NCBI RefSeq assembly: GCF_000178155.2
Contig: NZ_ADKM02000080.1
Location: forward strand, 25,357-89,356
Reading direction: 5' to 3'
From: Hominimerdicola alba 8
GTDB lineage: Bacteria > Bacillota > Clostridia > Oscillospirales > Ruminococcaceae
DNA length: 64,000 nucleotides
The position numbers and the translations under genes are program-made. Every line of letters starts with the position of its first letter. The first letter of the stretch is position 1. This document shows positions 8,416 through 16,759 of this stretch, piece by piece. Below the pieces are notes generated by a model. That model worked only from the letters and a program-made list of their open reading frames with translations, was not told where the DNA came from and ran no database searches.

Positions 8416-9105
8416 ATGAGTTTATTGGAACTTAAGAATGTTTATAAGATCTATGGTGATCTTCATGCGCTCGATGATGTGAGCCTGAAGGTCGAAAAGG
8501 GCGAGTGGGTGTCTATAATGGGACCATCAGGCTCTGGCAAAAGTACGATGATGAATATTATCGGGTGCATGGATAAGCCCAGCAAGGGCGAAGTTCTGCT
8601 GGACGGTGTGGATATATCAAAGGAGTCGAAGAAGAACCTGACCAATATCCGCAGGGACAAGATAGGGCTTATCTTCCAGCAGTTCCATCTGGTAAATTAC
8701 CTGACAGCGGTTGAGAATGTCATGCTGGCACAGTATTATCACAGCATACCTGATGAAAAGGAAGCACTCGAAGCGCTGGACAGAGTTGGTCTGGCAGACA
8801 GGGCAAAGCATCTGCCCAGTCAGCTTTCGGGCGGTGAACAGCAGCGTGTGTGCGTGGCAAGGGCGCTGATAAATTATCCTGAGATAGTCCTGGCTGACGA
8901 GCCGACAGGCAACCTCGATGAAGCTAACGAAGAGGTCGTTGTTGACCTGTTCCACAAACTGCATGACGATGGTACGACGCTGATAGTAGTCACCCATGAC
9001 CCTGAGGTCGCTGAGGTCGCACAGCGCACGCTGGTGCTGAGAAGCGGCAAACTCAGCAAAGAGGTGGTCAACGAGAACTTCACAGGAAAGATAAGATTCG
9101 ACTAG
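8416..9105 (+). CDS. MacB/LolD-type ABC ATPase of the iron locus
   Basis: 229 residues, the energy-coupling subunit for the two FtsX-type permeases upstream. Walker A is GPSGSGKST (about residue 38), the signature is LSGGEQQR (about 140), Walker B is IVLADEPTGNLD (about 160) and the switch His lies in VVTHDPEVA. The size and the GNLD sequence fit the LolD/MacB/FtsE group. The ribosome site GATAGGAG lies ahead of the ATG. It is separated from the permeases by a repeat-filled gap of about 390 bases with no obvious new promoter, and is followed closely by the FMN-binding lipoprotein. Confidence 0.92.
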   Translation: MSLLELKNVYKIYGDLHALDDVSLKVEKGEWVSIMGPSGSGKSTMMNIIGCMDKPSKGEVLLDGVDISKESKKNLTNIRRDKIGLIFQQFHLVNYLTAVENVMLAQYYHSIPDEKEALEALDRVGLADRAKHLPSQLSGGEQQRVCVARALINYPEIVLADEPTGNLDEANEEVVVDLFHKLHDDGTTLIVVTHDPEVAEVAQRTLVLRSGKLSKEVVNENFTGKIRFD

Positions 9106-9121
9106 AGCGGAGGGATTTCTT

Positions 9122-9559
9122 ATGAAAAAGCTGATGATAGCAGTTTCGGTGCTGGTGCTGACAGCGGGTCTGACCGCATGCGGTAGCAAGTCTTACAAGG
9201 ACGGCACATACAAGGCTAAAAGTGCCGAATATCACAGCGATGACGGTACAGAAGAGGGCAACGGCTACGGAGAGGTCGAGCTGACCATATCGGGCGGAAA
9301 AATAACAGAATGCACTTTCAAGACCTACGAACTTGACGGAACTTACAAAGACGAGAACTACGGCAAGGAAGACGGCGAGATAAAGAACAAGGACTATTAC
9401 AGCAAGGCACAGCGTGCGAGGGCGGCTTGCGAGAATTATTCTTCTCAGCTGGTGTCAAAAGGCGATATAGACGAGGTCGATGGCGTGAGCGGTGCTACTG
9501 TCAACTACAATGAGTTCAAGGAGGCTGTTACTGCGGCTTTGAAGCAGGCAGAGGAATAA
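9122..9559 (+). CDS. FMN-binding domain lipoprotein
   Basis: 145 residues. The signal ends in LTACG, so the protein is anchored by a lipid Cys near residue 20. The domain matches FMN_bind: GEVELTISGGKITECTFKTY early and the flavinylation-type motif DGVSGATVNYNEF near residues 120-132, where Thr of S/T-GAT carries FMN in known members after transfer by ApbE. No ApbE-like gene is visible in this window. Position 16 bases after the ATPase and overlap with the next gene (TAATG) put it in the iron operon. It probably passes electrons outside the membrane, for instance for Fe(III) reduction; that role is inferred. Confidence 0.88.
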   Translation: MKKLMIAVSVLVLTAGLTACGSKSYKDGTYKAKSAEYHSDDGTEEGNGYGEVELTISGGKITECTFKTYELDGTYKDENYGKEDGEIKNKDYYSKAQRARAACENYSSQLVSKGDIDEVDGVSGATVNYNEFKEAVTAALKQAEE

Positions 9560-10077
9560 TGCGGGTACTGCGTCATGTCATCGTTACAGCGGCGGCGCTG
9601 TTTCTGATGCTCGGTCTGCCGTTTCTTAACAGTGACTATTACAAGCGTCTGCGCGGCGGCACTGACGCTGTGTCAAGTGCGTCCACTGCGCTTGACAAGC
9701 CGTCTGGTGAGTATGTGGTGTTCATAAACCGAAGCCTGCATACCAACAGCGCAAATCTCGCGGCGTGGGAGGGTTTCTTTGCTGAGGGCAGGGACGAAGA
9801 ACTTTACACCGTCTTTGAGGACTTAAGCTGTACCGTAGCCGATAATGACGCGGCGGGGCTTGAAATGGCAAAGAGTTTCCAGTCGATACTTCCCGAAAAT
9901 CAGATGAAAGTCAGCACCGAAAATGTGATGCTGATGCTTTCAAAAGCAGAAAACGGGCGGTTCGATGTGATAGTGATGTCAAAGGAGATAGCTGACATGT
10001 TCGGTGCAGAACGCATAGCGGCGATGACTGACGCAGATATGCTGACCGTAAAACAGGCTGAGGAGGAAGAAGCGTGA
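9559..10077 (+). CDS. membrane-anchored protein of unknown function in the iron locus
   Basis: 172 residues. The start overlaps the upstream stop (TAATG), a sign of translational coupling. One N-terminal hydrophobic segment (about 6-24) is followed by a soluble, probably extracytoplasmic domain rich in acidic residues, ending in a Glu-rich tail. There are no cysteines beyond one near the middle and no motif I can name. It lies between an FMN-binding lipoprotein and a haem-type membrane protein, so a part in the same electron chain or complex is likely by context only. Confidence 0.7.
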   Translation: MRVLRHVIVTAAALFLMLGLPFLNSDYYKRLRGGTDAVSSASTALDKPSGEYVVFINRSLHTNSANLAAWEGFFAEGRDEELYTVFEDLSCTVADNDAAGLEMAKSFQSILPENQMKVSTENVMLMLSKAENGRFDVIVMSKEIADMFGAERIAAMTDADMLTVKQAEEEEA

Positions 10078-10622
10078 GAAGAGCAAACGCAGTAATAAGC
10101 ATGCTGATACTGGCGCTTTTCCTTTTTCATGGAGTAGTGGGCGGATTTCAGCTGGCGGGCGTTATGGAGGGCGGCAATGTTGTGATGCAGGTACTCGCAT
10201 ACGTAATGACGGCGCTGATAGTTATTCACCTTATCATCGGCACAAAGCTGACTGTTGACACGGTAACAGCCATGAAAAAGTCGGGGACGCACTATTATAA
10301 GGAGAACAGGCTGTTCTGGCTGAGAAGAGTCAGCGGATTTGCGGTAATGATATTCATAGCGTTCCACATACTGCTTTTTCTGGGGAAAAATGACGGTGTT
10401 TATCGCCTGAGTTTTTTCGGCGGCTTACAGCTGGCGACACAGATACTTATGGTCATCTCTATCGCGGTGCATGTGATAAGCAACGCAAAGCCGATGCTGC
10501 TCAGCTTCGGCACGAAGTCGTATAAAGAACTGGGTATCGACCTTGCAATGATATTATCGGGCATACTGCTGTTCACAGGGGTGTGCTTTGTGATATATTA
10601 TTTCAGGTGGAAGATGATATAA
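10074..10622 (+). CDS. cytochrome-b-like membrane protein (fumarate reductase subunit type)
   Basis: 182 residues with a GTG start that overlaps the previous stop (GTGA). There are four to five membrane segments with histidines in or at the ends of helices: LFHGVVGG, VIHLIIG, AFHILLFLG and AVHVISN. This pattern resembles the haem-binding membrane anchors of succinate dehydrogenase/fumarate reductase. With the FMN-binding lipoprotein before it and a fumarate-reductase-like flavoprotein and Fe-S protein after it, it could carry electrons across the membrane. The family call is from pattern only; haem binding is not proven. Confidence 0.7.
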   Translation: MRRANAVISMLILALFLFHGVVGGFQLAGVMEGGNVVMQVLAYVMTALIVIHLIIGTKLTVDTVTAMKKSGTHYYKENRLFWLRRVSGFAVMIFIAFHILLFLGKNDGVYRLSFFGGLQLATQILMVISIAVHVISNAKPMLLSFGTKSYKELGIDLAMILSGILLFTGVCFVIYYFRWKMI

Positions 10623-10633
10623 TGGCGCTTTTT

Positions 10634-10679
10634 TAATTCATAATTCATAATTCACAATTCATAATTGTTGGCATGGGCG
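10634..10679. repeat. AATTCATAATT repeat, copy 2
   Basis: Four units of AATTCATAATT type, then GTTGGCATGGGCG. It starts 12 bases after the stop codon of the cytochrome-like gene. Confidence 0.75.
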
Positions 10680-10825
10680 ATAGTTTGCCGTTCTGCCGCA
10701 AGCGGGTAAGAACGGCAATTATCGCGGTGGGCGGTCATCGCTTAACCGCGTAAACAGGCGTTTGTGACGAATTTTGACGGGTTGACGAAATGTACTGTCA
10801 GTTATTGGAGAAGGTTGAACGGCTT

Positions 10826-12373
10826 ATGGAAAAGACTATCATTATCGGTGCGGGGCTTTCGGGGCTGACGGCGGCCATCACCCTTGCGAGGGGCGGGCGG
10901 CACTGTTTGCTGGTGTCACTGCAAGCCTCAGAAAGGGCGCAGTCGGTGCTTGCTGAGGGCGGCATCAATGCGGCGCTGGACGTTATGGGCGAGGGCGACA
11001 GTCCGCAGTACCATTTTGAAGATACCATGAAAGGCGGGGTTTACCTCGCTGATGAAAACGCTGTCAGGCGGCTGACTAAGGGTGCGCCCGAAGTCGTGAG
11101 GTGGCTGGCGGGGCTTGGTGTGCCTTTCAACATGGCTGAGGGTCATCTCGTTCAGCGAAATTTCGGCGGGCAGAAGAAGAAGCGAACCGCTTACGCCAAA
11201 AGCAGTACAGGCAAGATGATAATGTCGGCGCTGATAGATGAAGCGCGAAAGTACGAAGCATCGGGGCTTATCGAGCGTTTCCCGCACCACGAGTTCATTG
11301 AAGCCGTTATTGAGGACGGCGTATGTAAAGGGGCGGTGGTGCGCGACTGCTACACCGACAAGTCTGCGGTGATGCGGGGGAAAGTGATAATGTGCTGCGG
11401 CGGAATGGCGGGGCTTTTCCCTAATATGACCACAGGCACGACACAAAACAGCGGATATGCGGCGGCAAAGCTGTTTGAACAGGGGGTCATCTTCGGCAAC
11501 ACGGAGATGCTCCAGTACCACCCGACTACCATCGGCATACCCGACAAGCGCTGTCTTGTCACCGAAGCGGCACGCGGCGAGGGCGGCAGGCTGTACATCG
11601 AGAGAAATGGCGAGAAGTGGTATTTCATGGAAGAAAAATATCCCGAACTGAAAAACCTGATGCCCCGCGATGTTGTGTCGCGTGAGATGTATTTTGTAAG
11701 GCGGCGGGAGGACTGCGGCGACACGGTATATCTGGATATGACAGGGCTTTCTGCCGAGATATGGCAAAAGCGTCTGCCCGACCTGCGCGCCGAGATAATA
11801 CACTATCTCGCCATCGACCCCGCTGAAAAGCCTGTGCCTGTCCATGAGGGGATACACTATTTCATGGGCGGCATCTACACCGATATTAATCACCGCACCA
11901 ATATCAGCGGGCTGTATGCGGCGGGCGAGTGTACCTGCCAGTATCACGGTGCTAACCGTCTGGGCGGAAATTCGATGCTTGGCGCGGTCTTCGGCGGAAA
12001 GACTGCCGCTGAGGATATACTTGCGAGGGGCGAGAACGGTAATTCGGGCGAAACAGAGTTTTCAGGGGAATGCCATGCCGATGAACCGAGCGAAGCAGTC
12101 AGAAAAGAACTGGGCGAAATATTGTACTCAGGGCTGGGCATAGTCAGGAGCGAAGCGGGTATCGACTCAGCCATAGCAAGGCTTGATGCACTTGAAAAGC
12201 GCGAGGGCATCTACCCGCGAACAAGGCTGGGACGGTCGATGCTTATGTCTGCAAAAGCCCGAAAAGAGAGTCGAGGTGCCCATTACCGCGAGGATCACCC
12301 CGACAAGGACGAAAGCCTGCGTGCGCCTACTTTATCGTGGTGCGAGGACGGCGAAGTCAGGGTGAGGATATAG
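10826..12373 (+). CDS. fumarate reductase/succinate dehydrogenase-like flavoprotein
   Basis: 515 residues from the ATG at 10826 (GGAGAAGG upstream); an in-frame ATG at 10790 lacks a site. It has the FAD dinucleotide fold IIIGAGLSGLTAA at the N-terminus and family motifs LAEGGINAA, EMLQYHPTTI, TEAARGEGG, PRDVVSRE, HYFMGGI and HGANRLGGNS, including the Arg and His residues that bind dicarboxylate. The His that normally binds FAD covalently is replaced: RAQSVLAEGG here, R-S-H-T in the usual enzyme, so FAD should be non-covalent. L-aspartate oxidase is a relative, but HYFMGGI and the Fe-S partner gene favour the reductase family. It acts in the cytoplasm at the membrane face. Confidence 0.88.
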   Translation: MEKTIIIGAGLSGLTAAITLARGGRHCLLVSLQASERAQSVLAEGGINAALDVMGEGDSPQYHFEDTMKGGVYLADENAVRRLTKGAPEVVRWLAGLGVPFNMAEGHLVQRNFGGQKKKRTAYAKSSTGKMIMSALIDEARKYEASGLIERFPHHEFIEAVIEDGVCKGAVVRDCYTDKSAVMRGKVIMCCGGMAGLFPNMTTGTTQNSGYAAAKLFEQGVIFGNTEMLQYHPTTIGIPDKRCLVTEAARGEGGRLYIERNGEKWYFMEEKYPELKNLMPRDVVSREMYFVRRREDCGDTVYLDMTGLSAEIWQKRLPDLRAEIIHYLAIDPAEKPVPVHEGIHYFMGGIYTDINHRTNISGLYAAGECTCQYHGANRLGGNSMLGAVFGGKTAAEDILARGENGNSGETEFSGECHADEPSEAVRKELGEILYSGLGIVRSEAGIDSAIARLDALEKREGIYPRTRLGRSMLMSAKARKESRGAHYREDHPDKDESLRAPTLSWCEDGEVRVRI

Positions 12374-12445
12374 TTTTTCTTTATGACCTGAATGAACTGT
12401 CAAAAAATTACTTTAGACTTTGAAAAATGTCGGCAGTGATGTACA

Positions 12446-12474
12446 TTGACTTTATTGCCTTGCTGTGATATAAT
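12446..12474 (+). promoter_or_regulatory. promoter for the Fe-S subunit operon
   Basis: TTGACT (12446-12451), 17-base spacer, TATAAT (12469-12474). It gives the Fe-S subunit and downstream genes their own transcription start. Confidence 0.8.
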
Positions 12475-12558
12475 TCCTATAAAGCAGAGTAGAATTATAT
12501 GATATTTTCAGCGAGGACGGTAAAAATGCCTGAAACAGGAAGAAAGGGAGTGAATGCG

Positions 12559-13275
12559 ATGACCACCGAACTGAAAATTCTCAGGCGTGAAAGCGCACAG
12601 TCGGAAGCGTACCGGCAGAGTTTCATATTTGAAACTGAGGACGAAAACGCCGCTGTTTCCACTGCGCTGACTGCCTTAAATGCACGCGATGACCTTAAAG
12701 ATAAGGACGGCAAGCCTGCAAAGCCCATAAGATGGGAGTGCAGCTGCCTGCAAAAGAAGTGCGGAGCATGCGCGATGGTCATTAACGGCAGTCCGCGACT
12801 TGCCTGTGACAGCAAGCTGAAAGAACTCGGCAGTGTTGTGACGGTCGAGCCGCTGAGGAAATTCCCTGTGGTGGCTGACCTTATCGTTGACCGCAAGGTG
12901 ATGTTCGACAGCCTGCGAGAGATGTCGGTATGGCTGAAAAGTGAACTTACACCCGATGAAAATACGCAGGATATCGCTTACGAAGCATCGGGCTGTTTGC
13001 AGTGCGGGTGCTGTCTGGATGTCTGCCCGAACTTCTATGCGGGCGGCAAATTTGTCGGCATGGCGGGCGGTGTGCCCGTTTCGCGGCTGATAGAACAGCT
13101 TCCGAAAGATGAGAAGAGCGAGATCCTCAAAGAATACCGCAAAAGGGTCTATGAGGGGTGCGGCAAATCGCTGGCGTGCAGAAAGATCTGTCCTGCGGGG
13201 CTTGATATCGAGAAACTGCTGGTAAATTCAAACGCCGCTTCTGTATGGAAGTCGCTGTTTTGGCGGAAAAAGTGA
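12559..13275 (+). CDS. fumarate reductase/succinate dehydrogenase-like iron-sulfur protein
   Basis: 238 residues; the ATG at 12559 sits 8 bases after AAAGGGAG. It has an N-terminal [2Fe-2S] domain with CSCLQKKCGACAMVING and RLAC, then a C-terminal ferredoxin-like domain with CLQCGCCLDVCP and CGKSLACRKICP, giving one [4Fe-4S] and one [3Fe-4S]-type cluster as in FrdB/SdhB. It is the electron-transfer partner of the flavoprotein upstream. The two genes are 185 bases apart and this one has its own promoter, which is unusual for subunits of one enzyme. Its stop overlaps the next gene. Confidence 0.9.
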   Translation: MTTELKILRRESAQSEAYRQSFIFETEDENAAVSTALTALNARDDLKDKDGKPAKPIRWECSCLQKKCGACAMVINGSPRLACDSKLKELGSVVTVEPLRKFPVVADLIVDRKVMFDSLREMSVWLKSELTPDENTQDIAYEASGCLQCGCCLDVCPNFYAGGKFVGMAGGVPVSRLIEQLPKDEKSEILKEYRKRVYEGCGKSLACRKICPAGLDIEKLLVNSNAASVWKSLFWRKK

Positions 13276-14171
13276 ACAGGCTGGGGCTTTGGCTGTTCGC
13301 GGCGGTCTATGTTGGGGTGACTGCCTGCGGGCTGACGCTGGCGGTGAGGGCAACTCAGCCGCGTTATCACTACGAGGTCAGGCAAGACCTTAGCGTACAT
13401 TTTGACAACGCCGATAAGGTCATTGAGAAAGTGCGCTCACGCCTGAAAGAGCGGCAGAAAGTCATTCGCATAACCTACAGTGCCAAAAACAGCAGTCTTG
13501 ATGATACTGACAAGCTGGTGCGTGAACTGATGCAGTTCGCCTGCGCCGAAACTGACTGTCCTGATGAGGGCGATTATATAGGCTGTCAGTTAGGTGGTTA
13601 TAATTCTGCTTTCACCGAAGAAAGATCCGATGATGGGCATAAGAATGTCATCGAGATAACGCCGATATATTTTACCGATGCCGCGCAGGAGTTTGAAACC
13701 GATGATGCTGTCAGAGAGGTCATAGAAAGTCTGGGGCTTTCTGATGATGCGGCTGATGAAGAGAAAGTCAGCGCAGTATATGAATGGGTCTGCGATAACG
13801 TGCAGTATGACCATATCCACCGCCGAAATGACAGCTACCGACTGCGGTCGGCGGCTTACGGGGCACTGGTCTACAGGCGAGCGACCTGCATGGGCTATGC
13901 GGTGACGGTATACCGTCTTTTGCGGGAACTGGGTGTAGGCTGTCGGGTCATAACAGGTGATGCAGCGGGTGAGTACCACGCATGGAACATCGTCTGTATT
14001 GACGGTGAGTGGTACAACGCTGATGCCACATGGGATTCTATGGGCGGCGGAAGAGCGAACTATCTGAAAAGTGACAGTGACTTCGGTGACCACGTAAGGG
14101 AAGAGAAGTTTGAAACAGCCGAGTTTCGGGCGCAGTACCCGATGGCTGTCACAAGTCTGAAAGGAAAGTAA
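13272..14171 (+). CDS. membrane-anchored transglutaminase-like protein
   Basis: 299 residues from the GTG at 13272, which overlaps the upstream stop (GTGA) like other joints in this region; an ATG at 13245 would add nine residues. A single N-terminal membrane segment is followed by an extracytoplasmic domain. The C-terminal half is a transglutaminase-like cysteine-peptidase fold with a full triad: Cys in RATCMGYAV, His in AGEYHAWNIV and Asp in YNADATWDS. Such proteins cleave or link peptides at the cell surface. No link to iron is obvious; it shares the operon with the Fe-S protein and DUF4418. Confidence 0.82.
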   Translation: MNRLGLWLFAAVYVGVTACGLTLAVRATQPRYHYEVRQDLSVHFDNADKVIEKVRSRLKERQKVIRITYSAKNSSLDDTDKLVRELMQFACAETDCPDEGDYIGCQLGGYNSAFTEERSDDGHKNVIEITPIYFTDAAQEFETDDAVREVIESLGLSDDAADEEKVSAVYEWVCDNVQYDHIHRRNDSYRLRSAAYGALVYRRATCMGYAVTVYRLLRELGVGCRVITGDAAGEYHAWNIVCIDGEWYNADATWDSMGGGRANYLKSDSDFGDHVREEKFETAEFRAQYPMAVTSLKGK

Positions 14172-14177
14172 TGTAAA

Positions 14178-14582
14178 ATGAAGAGAAAAGCTATTGAATG
14201 GATATTGGGAGTTCTGCTTCTGGGGTGCAGTCTTTGCCTCAGCGTTGGTGTAAAGCTGGTGTTCCACGCCTGCGGACCGATGGAGGACGGCAAGTGGATG
14301 ACCTGCCACTGGGCTGAACAGGCTGTACTGGTCATCGGCGGTGTTATGACTGTCATATCTTTGCTGGTACTGTTTGTGACCAGCGGCGGCATGCGCAGGG
14401 GTCTGGCGCTTGCACTGGCACCTCTTGGGATAGGCGCGGCACTTATACCCAACATTATGATAAAACTCTGCATGATGTCTGACATGAGATGTCATTCAGT
14501 GATGAAGCCCGCAGTTATCATATTCGGCTTAGCGGCGGCAGTACTGGGTGCTGTTTACGCACTGGTCGGCAAAAAAGACTGA
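14178..14582 (+). CDS. DUF4418 membrane protein
   Basis: 134 residues with four membrane segments. A pair of short extracytoplasmic loops carries conserved Cys and His: FHACGPMEDGKWMTCHWAE early and CMMSDMRCHSVMKP later, the pattern of DUF4418. Function is unknown; these genes often sit beside MacB-type ABC genes, as here (FtsX-type permease and ATPase follow). It begins 6 bases after the transglutaminase-like gene. Confidence 0.8.
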   Translation: MKRKAIEWILGVLLLGCSLCLSVGVKLVFHACGPMEDGKWMTCHWAEQAVLVIGGVMTVISLLVLFVTSGGMRRGLALALAPLGIGAALIPNIMIKLCMMSDMRCHSVMKPAVIIFGLAAAVLGAVYALVGKKD

Positions 14583-14680
14583 CTTCGGCTGACGGCAAGG
14601 CATTCCCCGAAAAATGGAAAGCCCCACCCGCCCGCCCCTCAACGCAGTCTGCTTACAAATGACAACATGGAGAATGAAAA

Positions 14681-15877
14681 ATGAAAAGTCTGGCAATAAA
14701 AAATCTTAAGGGCAGACCTGTGCGCACCGCTGTGCTGATGGTGCTTGCGGCACTGCTGAGTTTCACGGCGCTGGGCGGCACACTGGTGGTCGCAAGTCTT
14801 GGCAAGGGTCTTGATTCACTGAAAGCGCGGCTTGGTGCAGATGTGATGGTCGTGCCGAGAGAAGCCACCATGAAAAAGAAGTTCGAGGATATCGTATTGC
14901 AGGGAAGCACAGGCTATTTTTATATGAGTTCTGCACTTGCCGATGAAGTGATACAGCGTGAGGGCGTTGGGCAGGTGTCGCCGCAGTTTTTTCTGGCTTC
15001 AACAGGTTCAAGCTGTTGTTCGATACCTGTACAGATAATCGGATTTGACCCCGATACCGACTTCACTGTAAGTCCCTGGATAAAGCGTACTTACGGCGGT
15101 GAACTGGGCAAATACGACATCGTGGCAGGCAGTGACCTAAATGCTTTTGTGGGCGATAAGCTGAGTTTCTACGGCGTTGAATGCACCGTTGCCGCAAAGC
15201 TGGAAAAGACAGGCACTACCTACGATACAACGGTCTTCACCAATAAGGATACCATAACTGCGCTGATACAGTCGTCACTGGACAAGGGCATGAACGATTT
15301 CAACGACACTGACCCTGAACATTCTGTTTCCTGCCTGATGATAAATGCGGCTGATGGCACTTCACCCGAAGAACTGGTAAACGACATAAATATCCACTGC
15401 AAAAAGGTCAGGGCTTTTAGGTCGGGCGACATGATAAGCGGTATCGCCGGAAGCCTTAGCGGTGTTTCGCAGATGATACGACTGCTTATCGCGGCGGTAT
15501 GGGTGCTGGGCATAGTGATACTTCTGCTGGCATTCACCATGAGCGTAAACGAGCGCAAAAAGGAGTTCGCGGTACTTCGGGTAATGGGTGCATCGCGGGC
15601 AAAGCTGGCGGGGCTGGTGCTTAAAGAAGCACTCTGCACCTGTCTGGGCGGCAGTCTTATAGGCGCTGTTGTCGGACTGCTGGTGCTTCTGCCTTTCAAC
15701 GGCGTTATCGAAAAGACACTTGCTCTGCCGTTTCTTCTGCCGAATGCGGGAAGCATAACGGGCTTTGCCATAGCAGCTGTTGCCCTTTCGGTAATATCGG
15801 GTGCAGCGGCGGCGGCAGTCAGTGCATGGCGGGTCAGCCGCATCGACACGGGGCTTATTCTTAGGGGGGACAACTGA
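14681..15877 (+). CDS. FtsX-type ABC permease of the DUF4418 operon
   Basis: 398 residues with the MacB/FtsX layout: a membrane segment near residues 15-38, an extracytoplasmic domain to about 265, then three C-terminal segments with VNERKKEFAVLRVMGASRAKL. The stop overlaps the start of the ATPase gene (TGATG). It is a third FtsX-type gene of the region and works with the next ATPase, probably as a homodimer. The substrate is unknown; the position beside DUF4418 and Fe-S genes suggests metal or redox stress, by context only. Confidence 0.87.
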   Translation: MKSLAIKNLKGRPVRTAVLMVLAALLSFTALGGTLVVASLGKGLDSLKARLGADVMVVPREATMKKKFEDIVLQGSTGYFYMSSALADEVIQREGVGQVSPQFFLASTGSSCCSIPVQIIGFDPDTDFTVSPWIKRTYGGELGKYDIVAGSDLNAFVGDKLSFYGVECTVAAKLEKTGTTYDTTVFTNKDTITALIQSSLDKGMNDFNDTDPEHSVSCLMINAADGTSPEELVNDINIHCKKVRAFRSGDMISGIAGSLSGVSQMIRLLIAAVWVLGIVILLLAFTMSVNERKKEFAVLRVMGASRAKLAGLVLKEALCTCLGGSLIGAVVGLLVLLPFNGVIEKTLALPFLLPNAGSITGFAIAAVALSVISGAAAAAVSAWRVSRIDTGLILRGDN

Positions 15878-16548
15878 TGGAACTGATAGCTGAAAAAGTC
15901 ACGCGGGAATTTGTTCGCCCAAGCGGTAAGACCAACCGCTTTTTCGCGGTAAAGGAAACTGACTTCGCGCTTCAGTCGGGCAGGCTGACGGTGCTGATGG
16001 GGCGTTCGGGAAGCGGCAAGACCACTCTGCTGAACATGCTTTCGGGTCTGCTGATGCCGTCATCGGGCAGGATAACTGCTGACGGCAAAGACCTCTACGC
16101 CATGCCCGATAAAGAACTTTCGCGGTTCAGGTGTGAGCATTTCGGCGTTATACCGCAGGGGCAGACTGCTATTCACAGCCTGACTGTCACTGAGAATATC
16201 CTTTTGCCGTTTGCACTTTACGGTGATGCCCCAGATGAAGCCCGCGCCCGTCAGCTAATGGAACGGCTGGATATTGCTGACCTTGCAAACGCCCGTCCCG
16301 CCGAACTTTCGGGCGGGGAACTCAGGCGAGTGGCGATAGCAAGGGCGCTGGTGCGCAAGCCCTCGCTGATATTTGCCGATGAACCAACAGGCGACCTCGA
16401 TGACGAGAACACCGCAGAAGTGTTCCGCTTTCTGAAAGAGTGCGCATCTGAGGGCGCGACGGTGCTGGTAGTCACCCACGAGAACGATGCTAAGGGCTAC
16501 GCCGACATAATGCTCAAAATGTCGGCAGGCGTGCTTACACAGGAATAA
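15877..16548 (+). CDS. MacB/LolD-type ABC ATPase of the DUF4418 operon
   Basis: 223 residues. Walker A is MGRSGSGKTT (about residue 45), the signature is LSGGELRR, Walker B is LIFADEPTGDLD and the switch His lies in VVTHENDA. It is the coupling subunit for the permease whose stop it overlaps. It is the last gene of the locus; a strong terminator follows within 10 bases. Confidence 0.92.
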   Translation: MELIAEKVTREFVRPSGKTNRFFAVKETDFALQSGRLTVLMGRSGSGKTTLLNMLSGLLMPSSGRITADGKDLYAMPDKELSRFRCEHFGVIPQGQTAIHSLTVTENILLPFALYGDAPDEARARQLMERLDIADLANARPAELSGGELRRVAIARALVRKPSLIFADEPTGDLDDENTAEVFRFLKECASEGATVLVVTHENDAKGYADIMLKMSAGVLTQE

Positions 16549-16552
16549 AAAT

Positions 16553-16593
16553 ACGGCGCTGAAACTGTCAGAGTTCAGCGCCGTTATTTTTTA
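16553..16593 (+). terminator. terminator of the DUF4418/ABC operon
   Basis: Arms CGGCGCTGAA (16554-16563) and TTCAGCGCCG (16574-16583), then TTATTTTTTATT. Confidence 0.88.
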
Positions 16594-16600
16594 TTATGGC

Positions 16601-16749
16601 TATCCCTTTAGCACACCAGCTGAAAATGCTGTAAACAAAAGGATAATTGAGCACCCCATATCTTTCCCCCGCCTGCGGCGGGGGAAAGAATACCGTCAGC
16701 TATTGTTGCCCCATCACAAGGCTGTTTAGTGCAGTGTGTCAGCGGGATG
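16601..16749. mobile_element. 149-base MITE-like element, copy 2
   Basis: Inverted relative to the copy at 8043-8191 and exactly the same length. The ends are TATCCCTTTAGCACAC and GTGTGTCAGCGGGATG. The half with the G+C-rich hairpin and the AAAGGATAATTGAG stretch is nearly identical; the other half has diverged. It lies between two convergent operons. Confidence 0.75.
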
Positions 16750-16759
16750 ATCTTATTTT

